From Streptomyces aurantiogriseus (GTDB lineage Bacteria; Actinomycetota; Actinomycetes; Streptomycetales; Streptomycetaceae): a stretch of 64,000 bases of DNA. This document shows, in pieces, positions 24,757 through 34,578 of this stretch. The notes beneath the pieces were generated by a model. The model worked only from the letters and a program-made list of their open reading frames with translations, was not told the DNA's origin and did no database searches. The position numbers were made by a program, and so were the translations under genes. The DNA lies in NCBI RefSeq assembly GCF_014649375.1, contig NZ_BMSX01000001.1, positions 1 through 64,000 on the forward strand, read 5' to 3'. How positions within the stretch are numbered: the stretch's first letter is position 1; every line of letters starts with the position of its first letter.

Positions 24757-24795
24757 CAGCCCGCCGGTGTTCGAGGACAAGGCCCCTTCAGGGCC
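24757..24795 (+). repeat. Streptomyces REP-like intergenic element, copy A
   Basis: CAGCCCGCCGGTGTTCGAGG, then ACAAGGCCCCTTCAGGGCC. This is a variant of a short element found very often between Streptomyces genes; related copies lie at 39364-39404 and 39713-39743 in reverse orientation. Confidence 0.6.
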
Positions 24796-24807
24796 GACAG
24801 CGGGCGT

Positions 24808-24827
24808 CTGGGGGCGGGAGCCCCCAG
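24808..24827. terminator. bidirectional hairpin between convergent genes
   Basis: CTGGGGGC-GGGA-GCCCCCAG, a perfect 8-bp stem, lies between the converging channel and peptidase genes and could end transcription from either side. Confidence 0.6.
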
Positions 24828-24864
24828 CGGCGGGCGTGCCTGCGCCAGGTGAGGAAACGCCCGC

Positions 24865-26682
24865 CTACTTGCCCACGTACCTCTCCGCGAAGTCCAGCTC
24901 CAACCTCACCTGCTTGATCCGCTCGTCCACCACCAGCGAACCGTGCCCCGCGTCGTAGCGGTACACCTCGTGGAGGGCGCCGCGGGACTCCAGGCGTTTC
25001 ACGTAGTTGTCGATCTGGCGGATGGGGCAGCGGGGGTCGTTCACACCGGCCGAGATGTACACCGGGGCCTTGACCTCGTCCACGTACGTCAGGGGCGAGG
25101 ACGCCTCGAAGCGTTCCGGGACCTCCTCCGGGGTGCCGCCCAGCAGGGTGCGGTCCATCGCCTTCAGGGCCTCCATCTCGTCGTGGTAGGCCGTGACGTA
25201 GTCGGCGACGGGCACCGCCGCGATGCCCACCGTCCAAGCCTCCGGCTGGGTGCCGAGGCCGAGGAGGGTGAGGTAGCCGCCCCAGGAGCCGCCGGTGAGG
25301 ATCAGGCGGGAGGGGTCGGCCAGGCCCGAGGACACCGCCCATTCCCGTACCGCCGCGATGTCCTCCAGCTCGATCAGACCCACCCGGTGCTTCAGCGCGT
25401 CCGTCCAGGCGCGGCCGTAGCCCGTGGAGCCCCGGTAGTTCACGCGGATCACCGCGTACCCGTGGTCCACCCAGGCGGCCGGCCCCGCCGCGAAGGAGTC
25501 GCTGTCGTGCCAGGTGGGGCCGCCGTGGATGTCGAAGACCGTCGGCAGGGGGCCACTGGCGCCCTCCGGCTTCTGGACCAGTGCGTGGATGCGGCCGCCG
25601 GGGCCCTCCACCCACACGTCCTCCACCGGGACCGAGCCGGGGGACTTCATGCCGGGCGGGTCCAGGACCACTTCGCCCGTCGTCGAGCGGACCGCCGGCG
25701 GCCGGGCGGCGGAGGACCACAGGTACTCCACGCTGCCGTCGGGGCGGGCCGTCGCCCCGGACACCGTGCCCGGCGGGGTCGGCACCTTCACCAGCTCGCG
25801 GGTCGTCAGGTCGTAGCGGAACAGCTCGCTGCGGGCCTCGAAGCTGTGGGCGACCAGGAGGCCCGAGCCGTCCGGGTACCACTCGGCGCTGACGTCACCC
25901 GGCAGTTCCAGCGCCAGGTCCGTCTCCTCGCCGGTCGCCACGTCCCACACCAGCGGCTCCCAGCGGCCCCGGCGCTGATGGCCGATCAGCAGCCGGGTGT
26001 CACCGTCGACGGGGGCGAAGCCCAGCACCTCCAGGCCCAGCTCCTCGGTGCCGCCCTTGGTGTCGTCCAGCTCGGCGACCGTCGTACCGTCGGGGCGCAG
26101 GACGCGCAGCGCGGAGTGCATCGCGTCGCCGTGCTCGGTGTGCTCGACGGCGATGAGGGAGCCGTCGTGGGACAGGTCACCCACCCCCGCCGACTCGCGG
26201 TGGCGGTACAGCTCGAAGGGGGGCTCGCCCACCCGGGCCACGTGGATCGTCGTGCCCTCCTCGTCCGTGGAGCGGCCCACCACCGCCGTACGGCCGTCTC
26301 TGCCCAGGGCCAGGCCCGCCGGGTACGACGGGTCCAGGCCCGGCGTGGCCAGTTCGTCCTCGCCGCCCTCGAACGGCTGGCGGCGCCACACACCGAACTC
26401 GTCGCCGTCCTTGTCGTCGAACCACCAGATCCACGCGCCGTCCGGGGAGAGCACGCCGTCCGTCGTGCCGTTCGCCCGGTTCGTCACCTGGCGCTGCTCG
26501 CCCGTGGACCGGTCCCAGGCGTACAGCTCGTACGTCCCCGTCGCGTTCGACACGAACAGGGAGCGGTCGGGGGCGTCCTCCGCCCAGTCGGGCAGCGACA
26601 CCCGGGGCGCCCTGAAGCGCTTCTCCCAGTCCGGCATCTCCTCGTACCGCTGCGGGGCGGCGGACCCGTTGCTCTCAGTCAT
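24865..26682 (-). CDS. S9 family prolyl oligopeptidase-type peptidase
   Basis: A 605-residue cytosolic serine peptidase. Residues about 35-345 make a beta-propeller ('VSNATGTYELYAWDRSTGEQ', 'DGVLSPDGAWIWWFDDKDGD'). Residues about 360-605 make the alpha/beta-hydrolase domain, with oxyanion motif 'FDIHGGPTWHD', nucleophile S466 in GGSWGGY, D549 in GVNDPRCP and H580 in DAGHGS. The nucleophile elbow has Trp where GGSYGG is usual. It cleaves short peptides, probably for peptide turnover. No secretion signal. It diverges from SURF1 across 139 bp. Confidence 0.9.
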   Translation of the reverse strand: MTESNGSAAPQRYEEMPDWEKRFRAPRVSLPDWAEDAPDRSLFVSNATGTYELYAWDRSTGEQRQVTNRANGTTDGVLSPDGAWIWWFDDKDGDEFGVWRRQPFEGGEDELATPGLDPSYPAGLALGRDGRTAVVGRSTDEEGTTIHVARVGEPPFELYRHRESAGVGDLSHDGSLIAVEHTEHGDAMHSALRVLRPDGTTVAELDDTKGGTEELGLEVLGFAPVDGDTRLLIGHQRRGRWEPLVWDVATGEETDLALELPGDVSAEWYPDGSGLLVAHSFEARSELFRYDLTTRELVKVPTPPGTVSGATARPDGSVEYLWSSAARPPAVRSTTGEVVLDPPGMKSPGSVPVEDVWVEGPGGRIHALVQKPEGASGPLPTVFDIHGGPTWHDSDSFAAGPAAWVDHGYAVIRVNYRGSTGYGRAWTDALKHRVGLIELEDIAAVREWAVSSGLADPSRLILTGGSWGGYLTLLGLGTQPEAWTVGIAAVPVADYVTAYHDEMEALKAMDRTLLGGTPEEVPERFEASSPLTYVDEVKAPVYISAGVNDPRCPIRQIDNYVKRLESRGALHEVYRYDAGHGSLVVDERIKQVRLELDFAERYVGK

Positions 26683-26821
26683 GGGCCCATACTGCCCGCC
26701 TTGGCCGACAATGCAGCACCACGGCCCTCAGCCTGTGGATAAGTACAAGAGCGCGGACATCACGCCGCCCACGCATACCCCGCAAACCACTCCCCCATCC
26801 CCGCCCCGTACCGTTGAGGGC

Positions 26822-27646
26822 GTGTACCGGTTTCTGCTGACGCCCCGCTGGTGGGGGATCAACGTCTTCGTGCTGCTGGCCATCCCCTTCTGCATCTTCA
26901 TGGGGTCCTGGCAGCTGAGCCGGTTCGAGTCGCGGGTCGACGACCACCGCACCGCTCAGGAGCAGGTCTCCTCGGAGCACACGGAGGCGGCGCGCCCGCT
27001 GACCGAGATGCTGCCCGTGGACAAGGCCACGTCCGGCAGACGCGTCACGGCGAGCGGACAGTACGGCAAGCAGCTGCTGGTCCCCGATCGCGAGCTCGAC
27101 GGCAAGCGGGGCTTCTACGTCCTGACCCTGCTGCGGACGGACACCGGCAAGGCCCTCCCCGTCGTCCGCGGCTGGCTGCCCGGTGCGGCCGACGCCGCGA
27201 AGGCCCCGGCCCCGCCCGCCGGCGAGGTCACCGTCACCGGCGCCCTCCAGGCGTCCGAGACGCCCGGCGACAACGGCGTGAGCGCCCAGGGCGGCCTGCC
27301 GGCCGGGCAGACCGCCGCGATCAGCGCGGCCTCGCTGGTCAACCTGGTGTCCGACGACCTCTACGACGCCTGGGTCACCCTCGACACCGCCGACTCGGGG
27401 ATGACGGCGGTGCCCGCGAGCGCGCCGACCGGCACGGGGCTGGATCTGAAGGCGTTCCAGAATCTCGGCTACACCGGTGAGTGGTTCGTCTTCGCCGGGT
27501 TCGTGGTGTTCATGTGGTTCCGGCTGCTGCGTCGCGAGGTGGAGTTCGCGCGGGACGCGGAGCTGGGGATCGCCCCCGACGAGGAGCCGGAGACCGGCTC
27601 CTCACGGGAACAGGCTCACGAGGACGCCAGCACACCCGTCCGGTAG
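26822..27646 (+). CDS. SURF1 family cytochrome oxidase assembly protein
   Basis: A 274-residue protein with the SURF1 layout: one helix near the N-terminus (WWGINVFVLLAIPFCIFMGSW followed by QLSRF), an exported domain ('GQYGKQLLVPDRELDGKRGF', 'VVRGWLP') and a second helix near residue 225 (WFVFAGFVVFMWFRLLRREV). SURF1 proteins help insert haem a into the aa3-type oxidase. GTG at 26822 places the first helix at once; a longer open frame reaches 26735. The 3' end overlaps the convergent membrane-protein gene by 31 bp. Confidence 0.85.
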   Translation: MYRFLLTPRWWGINVFVLLAIPFCIFMGSWQLSRFESRVDDHRTAQEQVSSEHTEAARPLTEMLPVDKATSGRRVTASGQYGKQLLVPDRELDGKRGFYVLTLLRTDTGKALPVVRGWLPGAADAAKAPAPPAGEVTVTGALQASETPGDNGVSAQGGLPAGQTAAISAASLVNLVSDDLYDAWVTLDTADSGMTAVPASAPTGTGLDLKAFQNLGYTGEWFVFAGFVVFMWFRLLRREVEFARDAELGIAPDEEPETGSSREQAHEDASTPVR

Positions 27647-28794
27647 ATCACTCCCGCGCAGGCGTTCGACACGGTCGCGGTGACGGTCGGGTCACCGCCC
27701 TCGGCGGCGTACGTCACCAGGACGCTTCCGTCGGCCGTGCCGTCCTCGACGAGCATCTGGGTGGAGGTGCCGTCGGTGCCGGTGGTGGTGGTGCCGCCGG
27801 TCGTGCCGGTCTGCTCGCTGGGGCTGGGGTCGGGGGAGGCCGAGCCGCCGCTGTCGCCGCCGCCGGGCCCGCCGGTGGTGGGGCACGTCTCGGAGGGCAC
27901 CCAGGCGAACTTGACGTCGTACGCCGAGCCCGGGGCGAGGGAGAGCTGGGAGACGTAGAGGGAGGGGTCGGGCAGGCCGGCCGCCGCGTCGCCGGAGGTG
28001 TGCTCCACGACGGTGATCTTCGTGGGGTCGGCGGCGCCCTGGGCGGTGGGGGTCACGGAGACGTTCCCGCCGACGACACAGCCGCTGTCGGAGACGTTGA
28101 CGACGCGGAAGGTGCCGTAGACGACGCCGGCCGAGTCGGGGACCTCGACGTTGGCGGTGGACTCGCCGAGCTGGGACGCCGTGCAGGCGGGGAGGGCCGA
28201 CGCGGAGGGGGAGGCCTCGCCGCTGCCGCTGGAGGAGCCGGTGGTGCCGCCGAGGTCCTTGCCGGGACCGGTGCTCTTGGTGGTGTCCTCGCCCTGCGCG
28301 CCGGTCTGGCCCGCAGAGCCGCCGGCCTTGCCGGAGGAGCCGCCGTCGGGGACCTTGCCCTCGCCGGCACCGCCCTGGGCCTGCGAGGCCTGGCCGGCCA
28401 TGGCGGGGTTGGCCTCGGAGCCGCCGGCGCCCGAGACGTGCCAGAGGGCGGGGAGCGCGGTGCCGACGAAGAGCGCGGCGGCCGCCATGCCGACGGCGGC
28501 CTGCCGCTTGCGGGCCCGGCGGGCCGGGACGGCGCGCCGGAGGTGGTCCAGCGTCCCGTCGCGCGGCTCCATCTCCTGGACCGCCTCGTGCAGCATCCGG
28601 CGCAGTGCCAGCTCGTCCGAGTCGAGCCCGTCGGGGCCCTGGTCGTCGAGGTGGTGGTTCACGGTTCCGTTCCCAGCGTGCGATTGCTTCGGCTCTTGCT
28701 TGTGCGGCGCCCTCGTCGGCTCGTGCAGCGGAGCGCCGCCGGCGCCCGGCTCGTGCCGCTCACGCCCGTCCCCTCCCTCGGCCCGCCCGCTCAC
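27616..28794 (-). CDS. single-pass membrane protein coupled to an ECF sigma factor
   Basis: A 392-residue protein. Residues 1-105 are cytoplasmic and charged ('SDELALRRMLHEAVQEMEPR', 'TLDHLRRAVPARRARKRQ'). One helix follows (AAVGMAAAALFVGTALPALW), then a Gly/Ser/Lys-rich linker and an exported beta-rich domain (about 235-345, with 'CTASQLGESTANVEVPDSAG'). A Ser/Pro/Thr linker and a last exported segment end the protein. The start overlaps the sigma gene's stop (GTGA). Topology and coupling suggest that it controls the sigma factor, though no zinc anti-sigma motif (HxxxCxxC) is present. Role inferred. Confidence 0.75.
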   Translation of the reverse strand: MSGRAEGGDGRERHEPGAGGAPLHEPTRAPHKQEPKQSHAGNGTVNHHLDDQGPDGLDSDELALRRMLHEAVQEMEPRDGTLDHLRRAVPARRARKRQAAVGMAAAALFVGTALPALWHVSGAGGSEANPAMAGQASQAQGGAGEGKVPDGGSSGKAGGSAGQTGAQGEDTTKSTGPGKDLGGTTGSSSGSGEASPSASALPACTASQLGESTANVEVPDSAGVVYGTFRVVNVSDSGCVVGGNVSVTPTAQGAADPTKITVVEHTSGDAAAGLPDPSLYVSQLSLAPGSAYDVKFAWVPSETCPTTGGPGGGDSGGSASPDPSPSEQTGTTGGTTTTGTDGTSTQMLVEDGTADGSVLVTYAAEGGDPTVTATVSNACAGVIYRTGVLASS

Positions 28795-29465
28795 GCCCGC
28801 GCCTCCATGGCGACGCGCAGGGCGGCGATGCCGCGTGAGCCGTAGGCCTTGACCGAGCCGAGGGAGATGCCGAGGGTCTCGGCGACCTGGGCCTCGGTCA
28901 TGTCGGCGAAGTAGCGCAGGACGAGGACCTCGCGCTGGCGGCGCTGCAGGCCCTTCATCGCCTTGATGAGGGAGTCGCGCTCCAGCTGGTCGTAGGCGCC
29001 CTCCTCCGCGCTGGCCATGTCCGGCATCGGCTTGGACAGCAGCTTCAGTCCGAGGATGCGGCGGCGCAGGGCGGAGCGGGAGAGGTTGACGACCGTCTGG
29101 CGCAGGTAGGCGAGGGTCTTCTCCGGGTCGCGGACGCGCTTGCGCGCGGAGTGGACACGGATGAAGGCCTCCTGGACGACGTCCTCGCAGGAGGCGGTGT
29201 CGTCGAGGAGGAGTGCGGCGAGACCGAGCAGTGAGCGGTAGTGGGCCCGGTAGGTCTCGGTGAGGTGGTCGACGGTGGTACCGGCCACCACCACGTCTTC
29301 AGCGCCGTCACGCTGGCTGGGTATGCGGGCGGGCCGCGCTGCGGGCATGGGCGCGATCACCGGCATGCCACCGGGCGCCCCGGCCAGGCGGGGTCGGAGG
29401 GCGGCGCGGGGCGGCCGCAGGGCCGTACCGCGGGTTGCCGCGCTGAATTCGAGTACCTCTGCCAC
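28791..29465 (-). CDS. SigE-family ECF RNA polymerase sigma factor
   Basis: A 224-residue sigma factor. Region 2 reads 'LTETYRAHYRSLLGLAALLL' then 'EDVVQEAFIRVHSARKRVRD', and region 4 has 'LQRRQREVLVLRYFADMTEA' and 'VAETLGISLGSVKAYGSRGI'. This matches the actinobacterial 'SigE family' of ECF factors. The first 65 residues before region 2 are Pro/Arg/Ala-rich and not conserved in the fold. The GTG at 29465 (VAEVLEFSAATRG) is favoured over upstream starts, but a shorter start is possible. It lies downstream of lysC-asd on the same strand, separated by a terminator. Confidence 0.85.
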   Translation of the reverse strand: MAEVLEFSAATRGTALRPPRAALRPRLAGAPGGMPVIAPMPAARPARIPSQRDGAEDVVVAGTTVDHLTETYRAHYRSLLGLAALLLDDTASCEDVVQEAFIRVHSARKRVRDPEKTLAYLRQTVVNLSRSALRRRILGLKLLSKPMPDMASAEEGAYDQLERDSLIKAMKGLQRRQREVLVLRYFADMTEAQVAETLGISLGSVKAYGSRGIAALRVAMEARA

Positions 29466-29943
29466 GCCAGTTGGACACGCTTCCCCCCGTGGGGGTTGTA
29501 CGCGCCGGACGTCACTTTCGCGCAGCACGGCGAGACGGACGCCTGTCTCGCTCCCCACACCCCACCGGACGCCCGTCTCGTACCGGCCGGCAGCAGCACT
29601 GACGGCGTCTCACATGCCCTCATGTGTCCCGCTCTTCCCTTATATCCCATATGAACGGGCGTCCCCACGCCCCGATCACGGCGTCCCCTATGCGCCGGGA
29701 TCACACCTCACACGCACCCCGAAGGGTGACGGCAAAGACGCTCCCCGCACTCCGCACGGTTGCGGAGAGCGGGGAGGAATCTTCGGATGCCCATCTTCAG
29801 CGCAAAAGGTGCCCAATACAAGCGGTCCGGATCATCGACCGGCTCACACTTGGTCCACAGATCCTATGAACACCCCAAGCTCTGGCCAGGAATTTTCCGG
29901 CCAAGTGCCCTCTTCTCACCAAGCGTTGCGCCGACCCGGGACG
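29466..29943. other. intergenic region between asd and the sigma factor gene
   Basis: About 480 bases without a gene. It holds the asd terminator at 29741-29776 and a stretch relatively rich in A/T near 29630-29660 (CCCTTATATCCCATATG) that could contain the sigma-factor promoter on the minus strand. Confidence 0.5.
29741..29776 (-). terminator. terminator of the lysC-asd operon
   Basis: CTCCCCGC-A-CTCCGCA / TGCGGAG-A-GCGGGGAG is a 15-bp stem with one A·A mismatch and a four-base loop. On the minus strand it is followed by CGTCTTTGCC, a short T-rich run. It lies 168 bases past the asd stop. Confidence 0.7.
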
Positions 29944-31011
29944 TCACACCAGCTCCGCCGCCACCAGCTCCGCGATCTGCGCGGTGTTGAGGGCGGCCCC
30001 CTTGCGCAGGTTGTCCCCGCACACGAAGAGCTCCAGCGCCGTGGGGTCGTCCAGCGCGCGGCGCACCCGGCCGACCCAGGTGGGGTCGGTGCCGACGACG
30101 TCGGCGGGCGTGGGGAACTCCCCGGCGGCCGGGTCGTCGCACAGCACGACACCGGGGGCGGTGGCGAGGATCTCGCGGGCCTTGTCGACGGTGACCTCGT
30201 CCTGGAAGCGGGCGTGGACGGTGAGGGAGTGCACGGTGATCACCGGCACCCGTACACAGGTCACGGCGACGGGCAGCTTCGGCAGTCCGAGGATCTTGCG
30301 GGACTCGTCCCGCACCTTCATCTCCTCCGACGACCAGCCGTCCTCGCGCAGCGACCCGGCCCACGGCACGACGTTCAGCGCCACCGGCTCCGGGAACGGC
30401 CCGGTGTGGTCGCCCACGGCCCGCCGTACGTCACCGGGGGTGGTCCCCAGCTCCGTACCGGCCACCAGGGACAGCTGCTGCCGCAGGGTCTCCACACCGG
30501 CCCGGCCCGCCCCGCTGACGGCCTGGTACGACGACACCACCAGCTCGCGCAGGCCGAACTCGGCGTGCAGCGCGCCCAGGGCGACGATCATCGACAGGGT
30601 CGTGCAGTTCGGGTTGGAGACGATCCCGCGCGGACGCGTCCGCACCGCGTGGGGATTGACCTCGGGGACGACCAGGGGCACATCCGGGTCCATCCGGAAG
30701 GCGCCCGAGTTGTCCACGACCACCGCGCCCTTGGCGGCGGCGACGGGCGCCCACCGCTCGGCGACCTCGTCCGGCACGTCGAACATCGCGATGTCGACGC
30801 CGTCGAAGGCCTCCTCGGTGAGCGCCACCACCTCGACCTGTTCGCCGCGCACGGCCAGCTTGCGGCCGGCCGAGCGCGGCGAGGCGATCAGCCGGATCTC
30901 GCCCCAGACGTCGGCACGCTGGGACAGGATCTGCAGCATGACCATGCCGACCGCTCCGGTCGCTCCCACGACCGCGAGCGTCGGACGCACGGTCGTCCGA
31001 GGGCCCGTCAT
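29944..31011 (-). CDS. asd: aspartate-semialdehyde dehydrogenase
   Basis: A 355-residue enzyme that reduces beta-aspartyl phosphate to aspartate semialdehyde with NADPH, second step toward Lys, Met, Thr and diaminopimelate. It has the nucleotide-binding start '[18 protein letters not shown]', the active-site Cys segment '[14 protein letters not shown]' and '[17 protein letters not shown]'. The exposed His lies in '[16 protein letters not shown]'. The ATG at 31011 overlaps the lysC stop (ATGA). Length is normal. Confidence 0.95.
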   Translation of the reverse strand: MTGPRTTVRPTLAVVGATGAVGMVMLQILSQRADVWGEIRLIASPRSAGRKLAVRGEQVEVVALTEEAFDGVDIAMFDVPDEVAERWAPVAAAKGAVVVDNSGAFRMDPDVPLVVPEVNPHAVRTRPRGIVSNPNCTTLSMIVALGALHAEFGLRELVVSSYQAVSGAGRAGVETLRQQLSLVAGTELGTTPGDVRRAVGDHTGPFPEPVALNVVPWAGSLREDGWSSEEMKVRDESRKILGLPKLPVAVTCVRVPVITVHSLTVHARFQDEVTVDKAREILATAPGVVLCDDPAAGEFPTPADVVGTDPTWVGRVRRALDDPTALELFVCGDNLRKGAALNTAQIAELVAAELV

Positions 31012-32303
31012 CAGCGCCCGGTGCCTCCGTAGACGACGGCCTCGTCGCTGTCCGAGTCGAGACCGAAGGCGGTGTGCACGGCGCGCACGGCCTCCGGCAC
31101 GTCGTCGGCACGGGTGACGACCGAGATACGGATCTCGGAGGTCGAGATCAGCTCGATGTTGACGCCCGCGTCGGACAGGGCCGTGAAGAAGTCGGCCGTG
31201 ACGCCCGGGTTGGTCTTCATGCCGGCGCCGACCAGGGAGATCTTGCCGATCTGGTCGTCGTAGCGCAGCGAGTCGAAGCCGATGCCGCCCTTGTTCTTCT
31301 CCAGGGCGTCGATGGCCTTGCGGCCCTCGGCCTTGGGCAGCGTGAAGGAGATGTCCGTCAGGCCCGTGGAGGCGGCGGACACGTTCTGCACGATCATGTC
31401 GATGTTGATCTCGGCGTCGGAGACCGTGCGGAAGATCGCGGCGGCCTCGCCCGGCTTGTCCGGCACGCCGACGACCGTGATCTTGGCCTCGGAGGTGTCG
31501 TGCGCGACACCGGAGATGATGGCCTGCTCCACCTGCTTGTCCCCTTGCTGCTGTGTCTTTCGAACGACTGGCTCGCTGCTGACCCACGTGCCCTGCAGCC
31601 CGCTGAAGGAGCTGCGGACGTGGATCGGGATGTTGTACCGGCGGGCGTACTCCACGCAGCGGTGGAGCAGCACCTTCGACCCGGACGAGGCCAGCTCCAG
31701 CATGTCCTCGAAGGAGATCCAGTCGATCTTCCGGGCCTTCGTCACCACCCGCGGGTCGGCGGTGAACACACCGTCGACGTCGGTGTAGATCTCGCACACC
31801 TCGGCGTCGAGCGCGGCGGCCAGCGCGACGGCGGTCGTGTCCGAGCCGCCACGGCCGAGCGTGGTGATGTCCTTGGTGTCCTGGCTGACGCCCTGGAACC
31901 CGGCGACGATGGCGATGTTGCCCTCGTCCAGCGAGTCACGGATCCGGCCCGGCGTCACGTCGATGATCCGGGCTTTGTTGTGGACCGAGTCGGTGATGAC
32001 ACCTGCCTGGCTGCCGGTGAAGCTCTGGGCCGAGTGGCCCAGGTTTTTGATCGCCATGGCCAGCAGGGCCATGGAGATCCGCTCTCCGGCGGTCAGCAGC
32101 ATGTCGAGCTCGCGCCCGGCAGGGATCGGGGAAACCTGCTCGGCGAGATCGATCAGCTCGTCCGTCGTGTCGCCCATCGCGGAAACCACGGCGACCACCT
32201 GGTGGCCGTTCTTCTTGGCTTCCACGATCCGCTTGGCGACGCGCTTGATGCCCTCGGCATCGGCTACGGAGGAGCCTCCGTACTTCTGCACGACAAGGCC
32301 CAC
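31011..32303 (-). CDS. lysC: aspartate kinase
   Basis: A 430-residue aspartokinase catalysing ATP-dependent phosphorylation of aspartate. The amino-acid-kinase domain begins '[20 protein letters not shown]' and has '[20 protein letters not shown]' and '[15 protein letters not shown]'. Two ACT domains at the C-terminus ('[20 protein letters not shown]' and '[15 protein letters not shown]') bind feedback inhibitors, usually Lys plus Thr in this group. The GTG at 32303 has GAGGAG seven bases upstream. A second internal start for a beta subunit, as in corynebacterial LysC, is plausible but not tested here. Confidence 0.95.
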   Translation of the reverse strand: MGLVVQKYGGSSVADAEGIKRVAKRIVEAKKNGHQVVAVVSAMGDTTDELIDLAEQVSPIPAGRELDMLLTAGERISMALLAMAIKNLGHSAQSFTGSQAGVITDSVHNKARIIDVTPGRIRDSLDEGNIAIVAGFQGVSQDTKDITTLGRGGSDTTAVALAAALDAEVCEIYTDVDGVFTADPRVVTKARKIDWISFEDMLELASSGSKVLLHRCVEYARRYNIPIHVRSSFSGLQGTWVSSEPVVRKTQQQGDKQVEQAIISGVAHDTSEAKITVVGVPDKPGEAAAIFRTVSDAEINIDMIVQNVSAASTGLTDISFTLPKAEGRKAIDALEKNKGGIGFDSLRYDDQIGKISLVGAGMKTNPGVTADFFTALSDAGVNIELISTSEIRISVVTRADDVPEAVRAVHTAFGLDSDSDEAVVYGGTGR

Positions 32304-32512
32304 GTGCGCTCCTCGCTCAGTTTGTCTCTTTCCGCACATACGCCCTTGTACTGCGGGTCGGCTCAGTCTATCGAGCGCCCGAATTCCGCCCCCGAGGTAT
32401 CGCATGGTGAGACCGCCTCGGAATCGGGTCCGGCCGCCCGTCCAGGACATTCCCTGCCCACTTCGACCGGACTGATAGCTGTGAATTAAATTTCAAGCAC
32501 TATCGTGCGACC
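32304..32512. promoter_or_regulatory. divergent promoter region of lysC and a two-component operon
   Basis: A 209-bp gap. Near the response-regulator start is an unusually A/T-rich block (GTGAATTAAATTTCAAGC, 32481-32498) followed by CACTAT at 32498-32503, a possible -10 box about 10 bases before the GTG. The mRNA may thus have a very short leader. Confidence 0.45.
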
Positions 32513-33217
32513 GTGCACGTACTCCTGGTGGAAGACGACGAACCGGTCGCCGAGTCACTCAGACGCGGCCTGAAGCGCTACGGCTTCGAGGTCGACTGGG
32601 TCACCACGGGCGCGGCCGCCCTCGCCCACACGGGCCCCTGCGACGTCGTCCTCCTCGATCTCGGCCTCCCCGACACCGACGGCCTCGACGTCTGCAAGGC
32701 GCTGCGCGAGCGCGGCGACGTCCCGATCATCGTGATCAGCGCACGCAGCGACGAGACGGACCGCGTGGTCGGCCTGGAGCTGGGCGCCGACGACTACGTC
32801 TCCAAGCCGTTCGGGGTCCGCGAGGTCATCGCGCGGATACGGGCCGTGATGCGCCGCGTCCAGCCCCGTACGGCCGAGGAGAGCGCCGCCGGCGGCCCCG
32901 ACCGCTACGGCACGCGCCTGACGATCGACCGCAAGGCGGCCCGCGTCCACGTGAACGGCGAGGAGGTCGCCCTCGCGCCGAAGGAGTACGACCTGCTCGC
33001 CTTCCTCACCGAGGAGCCGGGCGCGCTGATGTCGCGCGAGCAGATCATGGAAGCGGTCTGGGACGCGAACTGGTTCGGCCCGACGAAGACGCTGGACGTG
33101 CACGTGGCGGCGCTACGGCGGAAGTTCGCCGGGGTGATCACGATCGAGGCGGTACGGGGGGTCGGCTTCCGGCTGGAGATCGTCGGAGGCACTCAGGAGT
33201 CCGGTACGGCCTCATGA
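32513..33217 (+). CDS. OmpR/PhoB-type response regulator
   Basis: A 234-residue regulator. Its receiver domain has the acid pair EDD at residues 7-9, the phospho-acceptor Asp in VVLLDLGLPDTDG, Thr/Ser switch 'VIVISARS' and Lys in DDYVSKPFG. A C-terminal winged helix follows (about 130-225: 'LAPKEYDLLAFLTEEPGALM', 'TLDVHVAALRRKF', 'IEAVRGVGFRL'). GTG start. It is coupled to the kinase by an ATGA overlap. The signal and targets are unknown. Confidence 0.92.
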   Translation: MHVLLVEDDEPVAESLRRGLKRYGFEVDWVTTGAAALAHTGPCDVVLLDLGLPDTDGLDVCKALRERGDVPIIVISARSDETDRVVGLELGADDYVSKPFGVREVIARIRAVMRRVQPRTAEESAAGGPDRYGTRLTIDRKAARVHVNGEEVALAPKEYDLLAFLTEEPGALMSREQIMEAVWDANWFGPTKTLDVHVAALRRKFAGVITIEAVRGVGFRLEIVGGTQESGTAS

Positions 33218-34575
33218 TCAAGCAGCTCATCCGCAGCTATGTGCTGCTGGTCGCCGTCGCCATCGGCCTGTTCACCGTGCCGGTGGCCTTCACGCTCACC
33301 GCCCAGCTGCGCGGCGACACCGAGGTGTCCATCCAGCGCGAGGCGACCACCATGGCGCTGCTGCTGGGCAACGGTGACACCGCGTCCTGCCAGGCGCTGG
33401 AGAAGATGGCCGACGCGTACGCGGCGGAGACGAAGGACGACGTCCAGGTCACGGCCACCGGCGAGTGCAGGGCGGACCTGCCGCGCCCCCGGCGGGACGC
33501 CGACCTGACGAAGGTCCTGGAGCAGGGGGATCCGACGATCGACTGGGGGTCGGACTTCATCTGGGGCCGCAACCTGGTGATCACGGTCCCCGCGAAGGAC
33601 GGCGGCCAGGTCGTCGGCGCCGTACGGATCGTGTACTCGACGTCCGGTCTCACCCACAGGCTGTGGACCATCTGGGGCTTCCGGGCGGGCCTCGCGGTGG
33701 CCGTGCTCGGGGTGGCCGCCGTGATCGGCGCGGCGGTGGCCCGCCGGCTCACCGCCCCGCTGCGCCAGCTCAACGACATGGCGAGCAAGCTCAGCGACGG
33801 CGACCTGACGGCCCGTGCCCCTGTCACGGGCCCCCAGGAGACCCAGACGCTGGCCCGCACCCTCAACCAGGCCGGCGAGCGCCTCGACACGCTGATCGCC
33901 TCGCAGCGGATCTTCGTGGCGGACGCGTCGCATCAGCTCCGTACGCCCCTGACGGCGTTGCGCCTGTCGTTGGACAACATCGCCGACGGCGTCGACGACG
34001 AGTTCGTCCGGGAGGACGTGGAGCAGGCGACCGCCGAGGTGGTGCGGATGAGCCGGCTGGTCAACGGGCTGCTGGTCCTGGCGCGGGCCGAGGCCAAGGT
34101 GACGGCGGCGGAACCGCTGTCCCTGCACGACATCGTGGCCGAGCGTCTGTCGGTGTGGAGACCGGCCGCCGACGAGCGCGGAGTCACCATCACGCTCAGG
34201 GGAAGTGCCGACGACCGGCCGCTGGTGCTGACCAGCCCCGGTCATCTGGACCAGGTGCTGGACAACGTGCTCTCGAACGCCCTGGAGGTGTCACCGGACG
34301 GCGGGACGATCACCGTCCGGTTCGAGGCCCGCGGCACCGGGGTGGTGCTGGAGGTCCTCGACGAGGGTCCGGGCATGTCGGACGCGGAGAAGTCCCGCGC
34401 CTTCGACCGCTTCTGGCGCGGCCAGGGCCTCACCGGGCGCTCCGGCTCCGGCCTCGGCCTCGCCGTCGTCAAGCAGCTGGTGACGGACGACGGCGGGACG
34501 GTGACGCTGGCGGACGCTCCCGGGGGCGGGTTGTGCGTACGGATCGCCCTGCGGGCGGCGCAGCGCACCGGCTGA
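33214..34575 (+). CDS. sensor histidine kinase (EnvZ type)
   Basis: A 453-residue kinase. It has one helix at 8-30 (VLLVAVAIGLFTVPVAFTLT), an exported sensor of about 120 residues with two Cys (TASCQALEK and TGECRADLP), a second helix near 155-177, and a HAMP linker. The DHp segment 'RIFVADASHQLRTPLTALRL' contains the phospho-His. The ATPase domain has N box 'LDNVLSNALEVS', G1 'DEGPGM' and G2 'GSGLGLAVV'. It pairs with the overlapping response regulator. The cysteine pair in the sensor could be redox- or ligand-responsive; that is inference. Confidence 0.92.
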   Translation: MIKQLIRSYVLLVAVAIGLFTVPVAFTLTAQLRGDTEVSIQREATTMALLLGNGDTASCQALEKMADAYAAETKDDVQVTATGECRADLPRPRRDADLTKVLEQGDPTIDWGSDFIWGRNLVITVPAKDGGQVVGAVRIVYSTSGLTHRLWTIWGFRAGLAVAVLGVAAVIGAAVARRLTAPLRQLNDMASKLSDGDLTARAPVTGPQETQTLARTLNQAGERLDTLIASQRIFVADASHQLRTPLTALRLSLDNIADGVDDEFVREDVEQATAEVVRMSRLVNGLLVLARAEAKVTAAEPLSLHDIVAERLSVWRPAADERGVTITLRGSADDRPLVLTSPGHLDQVLDNVLSNALEVSPDGGTITVRFEARGTGVVLEVLDEGPGMSDAEKSRAFDRFWRGQGLTGRSGSGLGLAVVKQLVTDDGGTVTLADAPGGGLCVRIALRAAQRTG

Positions 34576-34578
34576 CGG

